DNA of 64,000 nt from Duncaniella sp. (GTDB taxonomy: Bacteria > Bacteroidota > Bacteroidia > Bacteroidales > Muribaculaceae), in the NCBI GenBank assembly GCA_023664955.1, contig JAMPEV010000002.1, positions 187,855 through 251,854 on the forward strand. Direction: 5' to 3'. Of this stretch, positions 28,456 through 36,054 are shown one piece after another; the first letter of the stretch is position 1, and each line of letters opens with the position of its first letter. Both the position numbers and the translations under genes were made by a program. Below the pieces are notes generated by a model. The model ran no database searches. It was not told the origin of the DNA and worked only from the letters and a program-made list of their open reading frames with translations.

Positions 28456-29532
28456 ATGAATCGTTTCAACTTATATTGCGGCTCGCTATTGAGCCTTGGA
28501 TGCGTAATAGCTGTTTCTTCCTGCAAGACACACGACAAACCGACAGAATCACAGCCTGTTAGGGTGGAAGTCATGGTCATCAATCCGGAATTAGGGGGAT
28601 TTTCTGCCAATGGTTGCTATTCAGGTACGGTGGTTTCTGATGAAGAATCTGTAGTTAGTTTCTCCGTTCCCGGCACCATTACCCATATATATGTCGAAGA
28701 AGGACAGGCAGTTGCCAAAGGTCAGAAATTAGCTCAGGTCAAGACTGAAAGCCTTAATGACGAACGTAATATCGCCGTGGCTGAACTTGAACAAGTATGC
28801 GACCTTTACAACCGTCTCAAAATTCTACATGACCAAAACGCACTGCCGGAGGTGAAATGGGTGGAAGTGCAAGCCAAGCTCAAACAGGCTGAAAATGCGG
28901 TTTCACTTGCCAATCGTGCTGTAAGCGACGCCACAATCACCGCCCCGATTTCAGGTTATGTGTCAGAAAAGCTTGCAGATGAGGGACAGAGCGTCATCCC
29001 GGCCCAGCCTATTATGAAGATTGTAAACATCAACAATCCCCAGATAGCTATATCAGTCCCCGAAAATGATGTCAATACATTTAAAAAGGGCTTAAATGCT
29101 AAAGTGACCTTTGACGCTTTGGACGGAATGTCGACGCAAGGCACATTGACATCAAAGGAAATCGTGGCCGACCCGCTAACTCGCTCATATAAAGTGAAAT
29201 TTGACCTTGCGAGAACTGATGGAAAAATACTCCCCGGAATGATTGGAAATGTCTATTTGGAAAAAAATGAGCAAAAGTGTGATTCTGCCTGTAAGAATGC
29301 CATTTACATCGTCCCGTCGCAAGCGGTCCAACTTTCTTCTGACAATCGTCAATTCGTATGGCTCGTAAAGAGTGGCAAAGCCCGCCGACAATATGTTAAG
29401 GCCAATGAACTTCGGTCCACCGGTATCGCCATAGAGGATGGGCTTACAGTAGGCGATAGCCTTATCGTGGCTGGAATGCAGAAAGTTGGTACCGGTACTG
29501 TCGTAGAGCCAATTTTAGGACAACATCATTAA
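28456..29532 (+). CDS. RND efflux membrane-fusion lipoprotein
   Basis: A 358-residue periplasmic adaptor. The lipobox SSC puts the acylated cysteine at residue 23. The lipoyl halves ('VPGTITHIYVEEGQAVAKGQKLAQV' and 'ATITAPISGYVSEKLADEGQSV') flank a short alpha-helical hairpin (about 105-155), followed by the beta-barrel domain and a membrane-proximal domain. It bridges the permease to the outer-membrane channel. It is the first gene of a three-gene operon; no consensus promoter was found in the 80 nt between the PUL terminator and its start, although one may be non-canonical. Substrate is unknown. Confidence 0.93.
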   Translation: MNRFNLYCGSLLSLGCVIAVSSCKTHDKPTESQPVRVEVMVINPELGGFSANGCYSGTVVSDEESVVSFSVPGTITHIYVEEGQAVAKGQKLAQVKTESLNDERNIAVAELEQVCDLYNRLKILHDQNALPEVKWVEVQAKLKQAENAVSLANRAVSDATITAPISGYVSEKLADEGQSVIPAQPIMKIVNINNPQIAISVPENDVNTFKKGLNAKVTFDALDGMSTQGTLTSKEIVADPLTRSYKVKFDLARTDGKILPGMIGNVYLEKNEQKCDSACKNAIYIVPSQAVQLSSDNRQFVWLVKSGKARRQYVKANELRSTGIAIEDGLTVGDSLIVAGMQKVGTGTVVEPILGQHH

Positions 29533-29550
29533 CCCTAACACAGCATTACT

Positions 29551-32500
29551 ATGGCAACTGATACTAACAACAGTAACATTAGTGCGAGTTCCGGTAAGCA
29601 ACCGAGTTTCCGCACCAATCCTATAGTCGCTGCCGGTATGAAATACAGTAAGGAGGTGATCCTGCTGGTGTGCGTGTTCATTGCGTTCGGTATCTATGCA
29701 TTGAAAGTGATGGATAAAAACGAATTTCCATCGTTTACAATTCGCGAAGGTGTGGTAGCTGCCATTTATCCCGGTGCTACTGTCGAACAAATTGAGCAGG
29801 AGGTTCTCAAGCCTTTAGAGGATTATGTGTTCTCCTACAAAGAGGTGAATAAGAAGAAAACTCACTCACGTGTCACATCTGGCATGGTGATAATCTTCGT
29901 GGAACTCGACAACGATGTTGAGAATACTGACCCGTTTTGGAATGAGTTCAAAATTGGGATGGAACAGGTGAAGATGACCCTTCCGCCGGGCGTGCTCGGT
30001 GTGGAGACAATGAGCAATTTCGGCGACACTTCGGCACTGCTTATCACAATGCAAAGCGATGATAAGACTTACCGTGAGCTTAAGGATTACATGGATGACC
30101 TAAAGGATCGTCTCCGCACCGTGGAGAGTGTGGGTACAATGAGTGTTACCGGTATGCAGACTGAGGAATTCGCCGTGTATCTTAATCCGGAGAAACTGAA
30201 ACATTACGCTATTTCCGAGGCTACGGTCGGTGCTACACTTCTCGCACAAGGGTTTAAAACGACTGGAGGTTCTCTTCAAAGCGACAATTTCTCTAATCCC
30301 ATCATTGTTAAGCGGATGGTTAACTCCATTTCCGATATTGCTGATATGATTGTATTTACCACTACTGATGGTGGTGTGGTGCGTCTTGGTGATATTGCAG
30401 AAATTAAGCGTGAATATCCTGAGCCGGATAGCTATATAACAAATAATTTTGAGAAGTGTATACTACTTTCGGTTCAGATGAAGGAGGGTTACAACATCGT
30501 GGAGATGGGTACGGAGGTGGATAAGCAGATCAAGGATTTCGAGGCCGGTCTGCCAGAGAGTGTGACTCTGTTCAAGATTACCGATCAGCCGGTGGTGGTT
30601 AACAGTTCAGTCAATTATTTCCTTGTGGAGCTTCTTGTTGCCATAATCGCCGTGGTGGTTGTGATTATGATTCTTCTGCCGCTAAATGTGGCTTTAATTG
30701 CAGCGTCAACTATCCCTATTGCGATTTTTATCTCTCTGGGTTTGTTTAATATATTTGGCATAGAACTCAACACCGTTACTCTTGCCTGCCTGATTGTGTC
30801 GCTTGGGATGATTGTGGATAACTCTGTGGTAATTATAGATGATTACGTCGAACTTATATCGGAGGGGATGGACCATTATTCTGCAACTCTTCGGGCTGGC
30901 ACGGAGTTCTTTAAGGCCATTTTTTCGGCCACTCTCGCCATTTCGGTGACTTTCTTCCCATTCCTTGTCACTGTGACAGGTATGTTCCGTGATTTCCTTA
31001 CCGATTTCCCATGGGGCATGACGATTATTTTGCTCGTCTCTCTAATTGTGGCTGAGCTGCTTGTGCCATACCTGCAGTTTAGGCTCATCAAGAAGCCTAT
31101 CTACAAGCTACAGCAGGAGGCTTTGGCTTCAGGTAAGAAGAAGTTCAGTTTCTTCAACTCTATGCAAAAGGGTTACAATAAGCTTATCGACGGGTGTTTC
31201 AAGTTCCCAAAGACCACTATTGCCATCGGTATGTTGTGTGTGGTTATCGGGGGATGGCTATTCGTATCCCGTCCGTTACAGTTGATGCCAATTGCCGAGC
31301 GTAACCAGTTTGCCGTGGAAATAAACCTTCCCACCGGTACATCTGTCGAGCGTACCACAATGGTAGCAGATTCTCTTGAATCTATCCTCTCAAAGGACTC
31401 GCTGGTGGTGTCAATAGCCTCTTTCCATGGTTGTTCTTCTCCAAGATTCCAGACTACTTACGCTCCGCAAGTGGCTGGTCCCAACTATGCACAGTTCATT
31501 GTAAACACTAAGAGCAACCAAGCTACTATCGATGTGCTTAATAAATACACAGAAAGGTATGAGGGTTACTTCCCCGATGCTTTTGTGCGCTTCAAGCAGT
31601 TGAGCTATTCGATGGCTGATTACCCGATTGAAATTCGTCTATCCGGTGCTTCTATTGATGTGCTGCAATCGGTGGGCGATTCGGTGGCTGCTATAGCTAA
31701 GAAGGTCCCCGGTCTCCGAAACGTACGCCTTTCCCTTGATAATCCACTGGCTTCAGCGGCAATTTTGCCTGATAAAACTCGTGCTGAGCGGCTCGGACTC
31801 AGTTCAACTCTCTTAGAGACAACTCTCGCTATGCGTTATTCTTCGGGACTACCGGTAGCAACTGTATGGGAGGGGGATTACGGTATTCCCGTGACTCTGA
31901 AGACTAATACTTCCCGGCGAAGTACTGTCGAGGAACTTCAACAGGAGCCTATGCCGGTACTCGGTTTCGGTACTGTTCCTCTGAGTCAAGTGTCTGATGT
32001 CAAGGCTGAATGGCATCCGGGTATGCTAATCCATTATAATGGCTTACCAACCGTTTCCGTAATTGCAGAGGTGCAACGCAATGTTAATGTGATTGACAGA
32101 ACTGAGGCATTGATGGATAGTATTAATAAAACCACCTTGACTGAGGGCGTTACGTTGATTCGTGGCGGCGAGTGGGAAAACAGTATGGAGACTCTTCCTC
32201 AGATTCTTGCAGGTCTCGCTCTCGCTGTGGTTGTTATCTTCTTCATCTTGCTTTTGCACTATGCCCAAGCCGACACCTCCATTCTGCTTGTGCTTTCGTT
32301 GCTGCTCTGCATTCCCGGCGCTTCATTTGGGCTCATACTCCAGGATACCGCCCTGTCGCTTACTTGTGTGCTCGGTATCGTTTCTCTTATGGGTATACTT
32401 GTCCGTAATGCAATTGTTCTCCTCGATTATGCGGAGGAGCTGCGTAATCAAGGGCAGTCGGTCTATGATTCTGTGCTCAACGCCTCCAAGCGCAGAATGC

Positions 32501-32724
32501 GACCGATTTTCCTTACCTCTGCGGCTGCGACTATGGGTGTACTGCCGATGGTGATGGGCGATAGCGCATTGTGGAAACCGATGGGTGTTGTAATCTTCTG
32601 GGGTACACCTATCACTATGATTTTCATCCTCACTGTAATTCCTGTGGCTTATGCGCTTATGAAGGGTAAGGACAAGGGCGCCGATAAGCCTCTCGAACGG
32701 CCCCTCGAAACTCACATGCTCTAA
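29551..32724 (+). CDS. RND efflux permease (AcrB/MexB superfamily)
   Basis: A 1057-residue inner-membrane proton antiporter, 18 nt after the adaptor gene. Two large periplasmic loops separate helix 1 from 2 and helix 7 from 8. The proton-relay motif in helix 4 is 'GMIVDNSVVIIDDYVEL' with paired aspartates, and the helix 11-12 segment 'GILVRNAIVLLDYAEELR' follows. Its permease group is the HAE-type rather than the heavy-metal CusA type by length and by absence of the methionine pair. The N-terminus (Ser/Asn-rich before the first helix) is longer than in E. coli AcrB. Export of drugs, bile salts or fatty acids is plausible but not shown. Confidence 0.95.
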   Translation: MATDTNNSNISASSGKQPSFRTNPIVAAGMKYSKEVILLVCVFIAFGIYALKVMDKNEFPSFTIREGVVAAIYPGATVEQIEQEVLKPLEDYVFSYKEVNKKKTHSRVTSGMVIIFVELDNDVENTDPFWNEFKIGMEQVKMTLPPGVLGVETMSNFGDTSALLITMQSDDKTYRELKDYMDDLKDRLRTVESVGTMSVTGMQTEEFAVYLNPEKLKHYAISEATVGATLLAQGFKTTGGSLQSDNFSNPIIVKRMVNSISDIADMIVFTTTDGGVVRLGDIAEIKREYPEPDSYITNNFEKCILLSVQMKEGYNIVEMGTEVDKQIKDFEAGLPESVTLFKITDQPVVVNSSVNYFLVELLVAIIAVVVVIMILLPLNVALIAASTIPIAIFISLGLFNIFGIELNTVTLACLIVSLGMIVDNSVVIIDDYVELISEGMDHYSATLRAGTEFFKAIFSATLAISVTFFPFLVTVTGMFRDFLTDFPWGMTIILLVSLIVAELLVPYLQFRLIKKPIYKLQQEALASGKKKFSFFNSMQKGYNKLIDGCFKFPKTTIAIGMLCVVIGGWLFVSRPLQLMPIAERNQFAVEINLPTGTSVERTTMVADSLESILSKDSLVVSIASFHGCSSPRFQTTYAPQVAGPNYAQFIVNTKSNQATIDVLNKYTERYEGYFPDAFVRFKQLSYSMADYPIEIRLSGASIDVLQSVGDSVAAIAKKVPGLRNVRLSLDNPLASAAILPDKTRAERLGLSSTLLETTLAMRYSSGLPVATVWEGDYGIPVTLKTNTSRRSTVEELQQEPMPVLGFGTVPLSQVSDVKAEWHPGMLIHYNGLPTVSVIAEVQRNVNVIDRTEALMDSINKTTLTEGVTLIRGGEWENSMETLPQILAGLALAVVVIFFILLLHYAQADTSILLVLSLLLCIPGASFGLILQDTALSLTCVLGIVSLMGILVRNAIVLLDYAEELRNQGQSVYDSVLNASKRRMRPIFLTSAAATMGVLPMVMGDSALWKPMGVVIFWGTPITMIFILTVIPVAYALMKGKDKGADKPLERPLETHML

Positions 32725-32787
32725 ACAGCCGTGTGCCAGATGATTATCTCTATGGAATTTCGTCTTTGATTATAATTATGTAATGTT

Positions 32788-34095
32788 ATGATTATGAAAG
32801 GAAAAATTTACATATTAGCTGTCTCTGCTGCGCTGCTCCTAAACTCTACCGGACTTGCGCATGTCAATGACAACGACTCAATATACACGCTCGACCAGTG
32901 TCGTGATCTCGCCCTGCGCAATAATGCTGCAGTAAATATTTCAAGCAATAGTGCTAAAATGGCTGCAGAAACTAAGCGCGAGGTTTTTACAAAGTATTTC
33001 CCAGAGGTGCAAGCGGGGGGGACTGCCTATCTTGCCAATCATGATATGCTGCAGTACACTCTCCTCGAAAAGTTTCCTCTCGGCTTGATTAAGAAGGGGA
33101 AAGCGGCCGGTGTATGGGCGGTACAACCGGTTTTTATGGGCGGTGAGATTGTGAATGGCAATAAACTCGCTAAGGTGGGAGAGGAGGTTGCTAAACTCAA
33201 GCAGGAGCAAACACGTGACGATGTTTTGCTACAAACCGATAATATCTATTGGAATCTAACCGCTCTTAAAGCTACCCGTTTGGCGGTGATAAGCGCGGTG
33301 GAGATGCTTGATAGTTTATCCGCTACCGTAAAGGCTGCTGTCGATGCCGGCATGGTGGTTCAGAATGAGTTGCTTAAGGTTGAGATTAAGCGCAATGAGT
33401 ATCAGAATACTCTCGTGGATCTCGACAACGGCATTAACCTGATGAAGATGCTTCTCGCTCAGCAAATGGGACTCGGAGCTACTTCCTCGTTGGAGACCTA
33501 TGACTTTATTCCTGATTCCGTTCCTGATCTACCTCTTTCGCTCTTCGTTGACTCTGCGTCTGCTCTAAGGGAGACGATTGATCATCAGCTCCTTTTGAAA
33601 AATGTTGAGGCTAAGAAGCTTGAAAAGCGTATGGCTGTCGGAAGCAATCTCCCCAAAGTAGGCGTAGGCGCCGGATGGTTCTATCACGATATGCTCGAAC
33701 AGAATCATAATTTCGGTGCCGTAATGGTGACTGTGTCTGTGCCTATTTCCGGCTGGTGGGGCGGTTCTCACAACATCAAGAAGAAAAATCTCGAACTCGA
33801 AAACGCACGTCTGGAACTTAACGACCTGAATCAAAAACTTGAGATTGAGATGTCGGACAAGTGGAATAATCTCACGGGAGCATACCGAAAAATGAAACTT
33901 TCCAATAATGATATTACCCAAAGTCGTGAGAATCTGAGAATCACGAAGGCTTATTACGATGCAGGAATGAATACCATAACTGACCTCCTTGATGCCCAGA
34001 CGCTCTATGTAGAAGCGCAAAGCAAGTACATAGCAGCCTACGGCACTTTCCAACTCTCAATAACCCAGTACCTTGACGCTACCGGCCGACTATAA
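32788..34095 (+). CDS. TolC-family outer-membrane efflux channel
   Basis: A 435-residue outer-membrane factor completing the tripartite pump. A signal peptide ends near residue 24 (GLAH-V). Two repeated OEP halves of long coiled-coil helices are visible; the second begins near 'ALRETIDHQLLLKNVEAKKLEKR' and ends with 'AGMNTITDLLDAQTLYVEAQSKYIAAYGTFQLS', the usual closing helix. The frame allows ATG at 32788 or 32794; the two differ by two residues. It follows the permease by 63 nt. The end converges with the phosphatase gene at 34178, and no clear terminator is seen between them. Confidence 0.93.
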   Translation: MIMKGKIYILAVSAALLLNSTGLAHVNDNDSIYTLDQCRDLALRNNAAVNISSNSAKMAAETKREVFTKYFPEVQAGGTAYLANHDMLQYTLLEKFPLGLIKKGKAAGVWAVQPVFMGGEIVNGNKLAKVGEEVAKLKQEQTRDDVLLQTDNIYWNLTALKATRLAVISAVEMLDSLSATVKAAVDAGMVVQNELLKVEIKRNEYQNTLVDLDNGINLMKMLLAQQMGLGATSSLETYDFIPDSVPDLPLSLFVDSASALRETIDHQLLLKNVEAKKLEKRMAVGSNLPKVGVGAGWFYHDMLEQNHNFGAVMVTVSVPISGWWGGSHNIKKKNLELENARLELNDLNQKLEIEMSDKWNNLTGAYRKMKLSNNDITQSRENLRITKAYYDAGMNTITDLLDAQTLYVEAQSKYIAAYGTFQLSITQYLDATGRL

Positions 34096-34177
34096 TACTC
34101 CTAATATATCAATAGCTTTGTGGTGTATACCTGCTGAAAGTGGTACTTTTATTGGAATGGGCAGATTGAATGTCTCG

Positions 34178-34915
34178 TTATATTTTATCGTTTAGCAGTC
34201 GGTGAGTAAGAGGGGGAAGTAGAGTGTGGGCTTGTCGGGTGTGGAGGTAGCTGGTGATGATTTCGACATGATGATAGTGATGAATGTCAGTCCCGAGGAA
34301 ATCAACGTATCCTCGCTGGATTAGTAGCTCAGCTGCTTGTTTAGCTTCTTTGCCATATGCTCCCGTAAGTGATAAGAGGTTTATCTGAAACAAATTACCG
34401 GCTTGATGTAGTTGATTGTACCTCTCCGTTGAACCGTGATAGTATGAGAACCGTTCTGGGTGTGCCATCACAGGGATGAAACCCTTAAGTTTCAAATCAA
34501 ATAGAAATTGGTCAAGTTGCCATGGCTCTTGGAGATAGGAGTTCTCAACGAGAAGATAATTGCCGGGGAATGATTTGATCTTTTCATCTTGAATCTGAGA
34601 AATGAAAAAATCATCAACACGATTCTCCGACGAGCGATGTAAATCAATCTCGATTGCAGCCCGTTCAATTCCCTCCCTAAGCGAAAATAATGCCGCATCC
34701 AAAGTCTCAGCATCGTTTGGGAATCCCTCAGCCACGTGCGGAGTGGCAAATACCTTGCGGATCCCCCATCCTGACATTTCACGGAGAAGCGACAATGATT
34801 CCTCAATATCTACGGCTCCGTCATCCACGCCGGGTAGCACATGAGCGTGCACATCGGTGGTAAATGGGAGCTTCGCAAGCTCAGTATTCTTTTTCAGAAA
34901 AGTAAATAGATTCAT
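34178..34915 (-). CDS. PHP-type protein-tyrosine phosphatase (CpsB/YwqE-like)
   Basis: A 245-residue metal-dependent phosphatase of the polymerase-and-histidinol-phosphatase fold. The metal site is visible as DVHAH (His23, His25), DDGA (31-34), TPH near 59, then HPER and GTDIHH near the C-terminus. In Firmicutes and Bacteroidetes such enzymes remove phosphate from BY-kinases that govern capsule or exopolysaccharide export. Here no kinase or polysaccharide gene is adjacent; instead it is the last gene of the holB operon, 11 nt behind hemW. A role in sugar-phosphate or nucleotide hydrolysis cannot be excluded. Confidence 0.88.
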   Translation of the reverse strand: MNLFTFLKKNTELAKLPFTTDVHAHVLPGVDDGAVDIEESLSLLREMSGWGIRKVFATPHVAEGFPNDAETLDAALFSLREGIERAAIEIDLHRSSENRVDDFFISQIQDEKIKSFPGNYLLVENSYLQEPWQLDQFLFDLKLKGFIPVMAHPERFSYYHGSTERYNQLHQAGNLFQINLLSLTGAYGKEAKQAAELLIQRGYVDFLGTDIHHYHHVEIITSYLHTRQAHTLLPPLTHRLLNDKI

Positions 34916-34926
34916 AATTCAAAGTT

Positions 34927-36054
34927 TTATTCCACCCTTATTAGGGGCATCATGATGGAATTGGATATAAACCATTTCGCCTCGGGTATTGTCAGGATAT
35001 GGCCTTCTGAAATCATCAAATCGCCTTTGTCGAGTAGGGGCGGAAGCTCACGGTCCAATTCATCTGCCATTTTGTCGCCAAACTCTTTACGCAACAGAGT
35101 GAGGTCCAACCCTCTCGCCGTCCGAAGTGCCGTCATCACGACATCGTTGAAACGATTATCTATCGTCTCACTCTCTACCATATTAAAATTCAGCCCTTCG
35201 CTCTCAATATATCTTCTGACATCCGAAGGATTATACGACCGATTCACGCCATCCCACGAAAATGCACCGGGACCAATTCCAATATACTTTGACCCATTCC
35301 AATATGCCGAATTATGCTTCGCCTCCTTTCCAGGCAATGCAAAATTGGAAATTTCATAATGTCGATACCCGGCATCACGTAGCATCTCGCATAAATCGGA
35401 GTACATGCCAAAAGCCGTGTCATCGTCCACCTCTTCAATCTTTCCGGCTAATAGCATTGCATACAGTCGAGTCCCTTCTTCATAGGAAAGCATATAAGCT
35501 GAAATATGTTCCGGTCGTAGAGCAATTAAGGCCGTCACTGATTCGCGCCATGATTCTCGTGTCTGCCCCGGTAAACCGTATATCAAATCACAGCTGATAT
35601 TCTCTATGCCATAATCTCTCAACAGGGTATAGGCTTCAATGGCATCTTTTGCATTATGCCGACGTGACACTGCATGAAGCTCTTCATCGGAAAATGACTG
35701 TATACCCATGCTCACACGATCGATGGCTGTTTCCTCCCGTATAAACTTCACCCAGTCATCTGTGACATCCTCCGGATTAGTCTCGATGGTAAATTCTTTG
35801 AGATTTTCAGTCGGGAGACCGTCTATCAGTCGTTTAAGCAATTTGATGGGCAATGAGGAAGGGGTGCCCCCTCCGAAGTAAATCGTGTCAATCCCTTCGG
35901 GAGCAAGATTCCTGCGATTCCTCCATTCTTTAATTGCGGTCTCCACATACAACTCCATCCAGCGGTGATGGGGCGTGGAGTAGAAATCGCAATATGCACA
36001 CTTCGCATGGCAAAATGGCACATGGACATACAATTTTGTTGGCTTTCCAATCAT
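34927..36054 (-). CDS. hemW: HemW-like radical SAM heme chaperone
   Basis: A 375-residue radical SAM protein. The 4Fe-4S triad is CHAKCAYC (Cys15, Cys19, Cys22), followed by 'YFGGGTPSSLP' and 'MGIQSFSDEEL', both signatures of the HemN/HemW group, and a C-terminal HemW-type winged segment. HemW inserts heme into acceptor proteins and, unlike HemN, is not a coproporphyrinogen oxidase. Automated annotation often calls it 'coproporphyrinogen III oxidase'. Its ATG overlaps the stop of the upstream nuclease gene by four nt (ATGA), showing translational coupling. Confidence 0.92.
   Translation of the reverse strand: MIGKPTKLYVHVPFCHAKCAYCDFYSTPHHRWMELYVETAIKEWRNRRNLAPEGIDTIYFGGGTPSSLPIKLLKRLIDGLPTENLKEFTIETNPEDVTDDWVKFIREETAIDRVSMGIQSFSDEELHAVSRRHNAKDAIEAYTLLRDYGIENISCDLIYGLPGQTRESWRESVTALIALRPEHISAYMLSYEEGTRLYAMLLAGKIEEVDDDTAFGMYSDLCEMLRDAGYRHYEISNFALPGKEAKHNSAYWNGSKYIGIGPGAFSWDGVNRSYNPSDVRRYIESEGLNFNMVESETIDNRFNDVVMTALRTARGLDLTLLRKEFGDKMADELDRELPPLLDKGDLMISEGHILTIPEAKWFISNSIMMPLIRVE

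Noticed and set aside
34927-36054. Oxygen-independent coproporphyrinogen III oxidase (HemN)
   Set aside because: Length of 375 residues and the CxxxCxxC context fit HemW, the heme chaperone; HemN is longer and has an extra cysteine after the triad.
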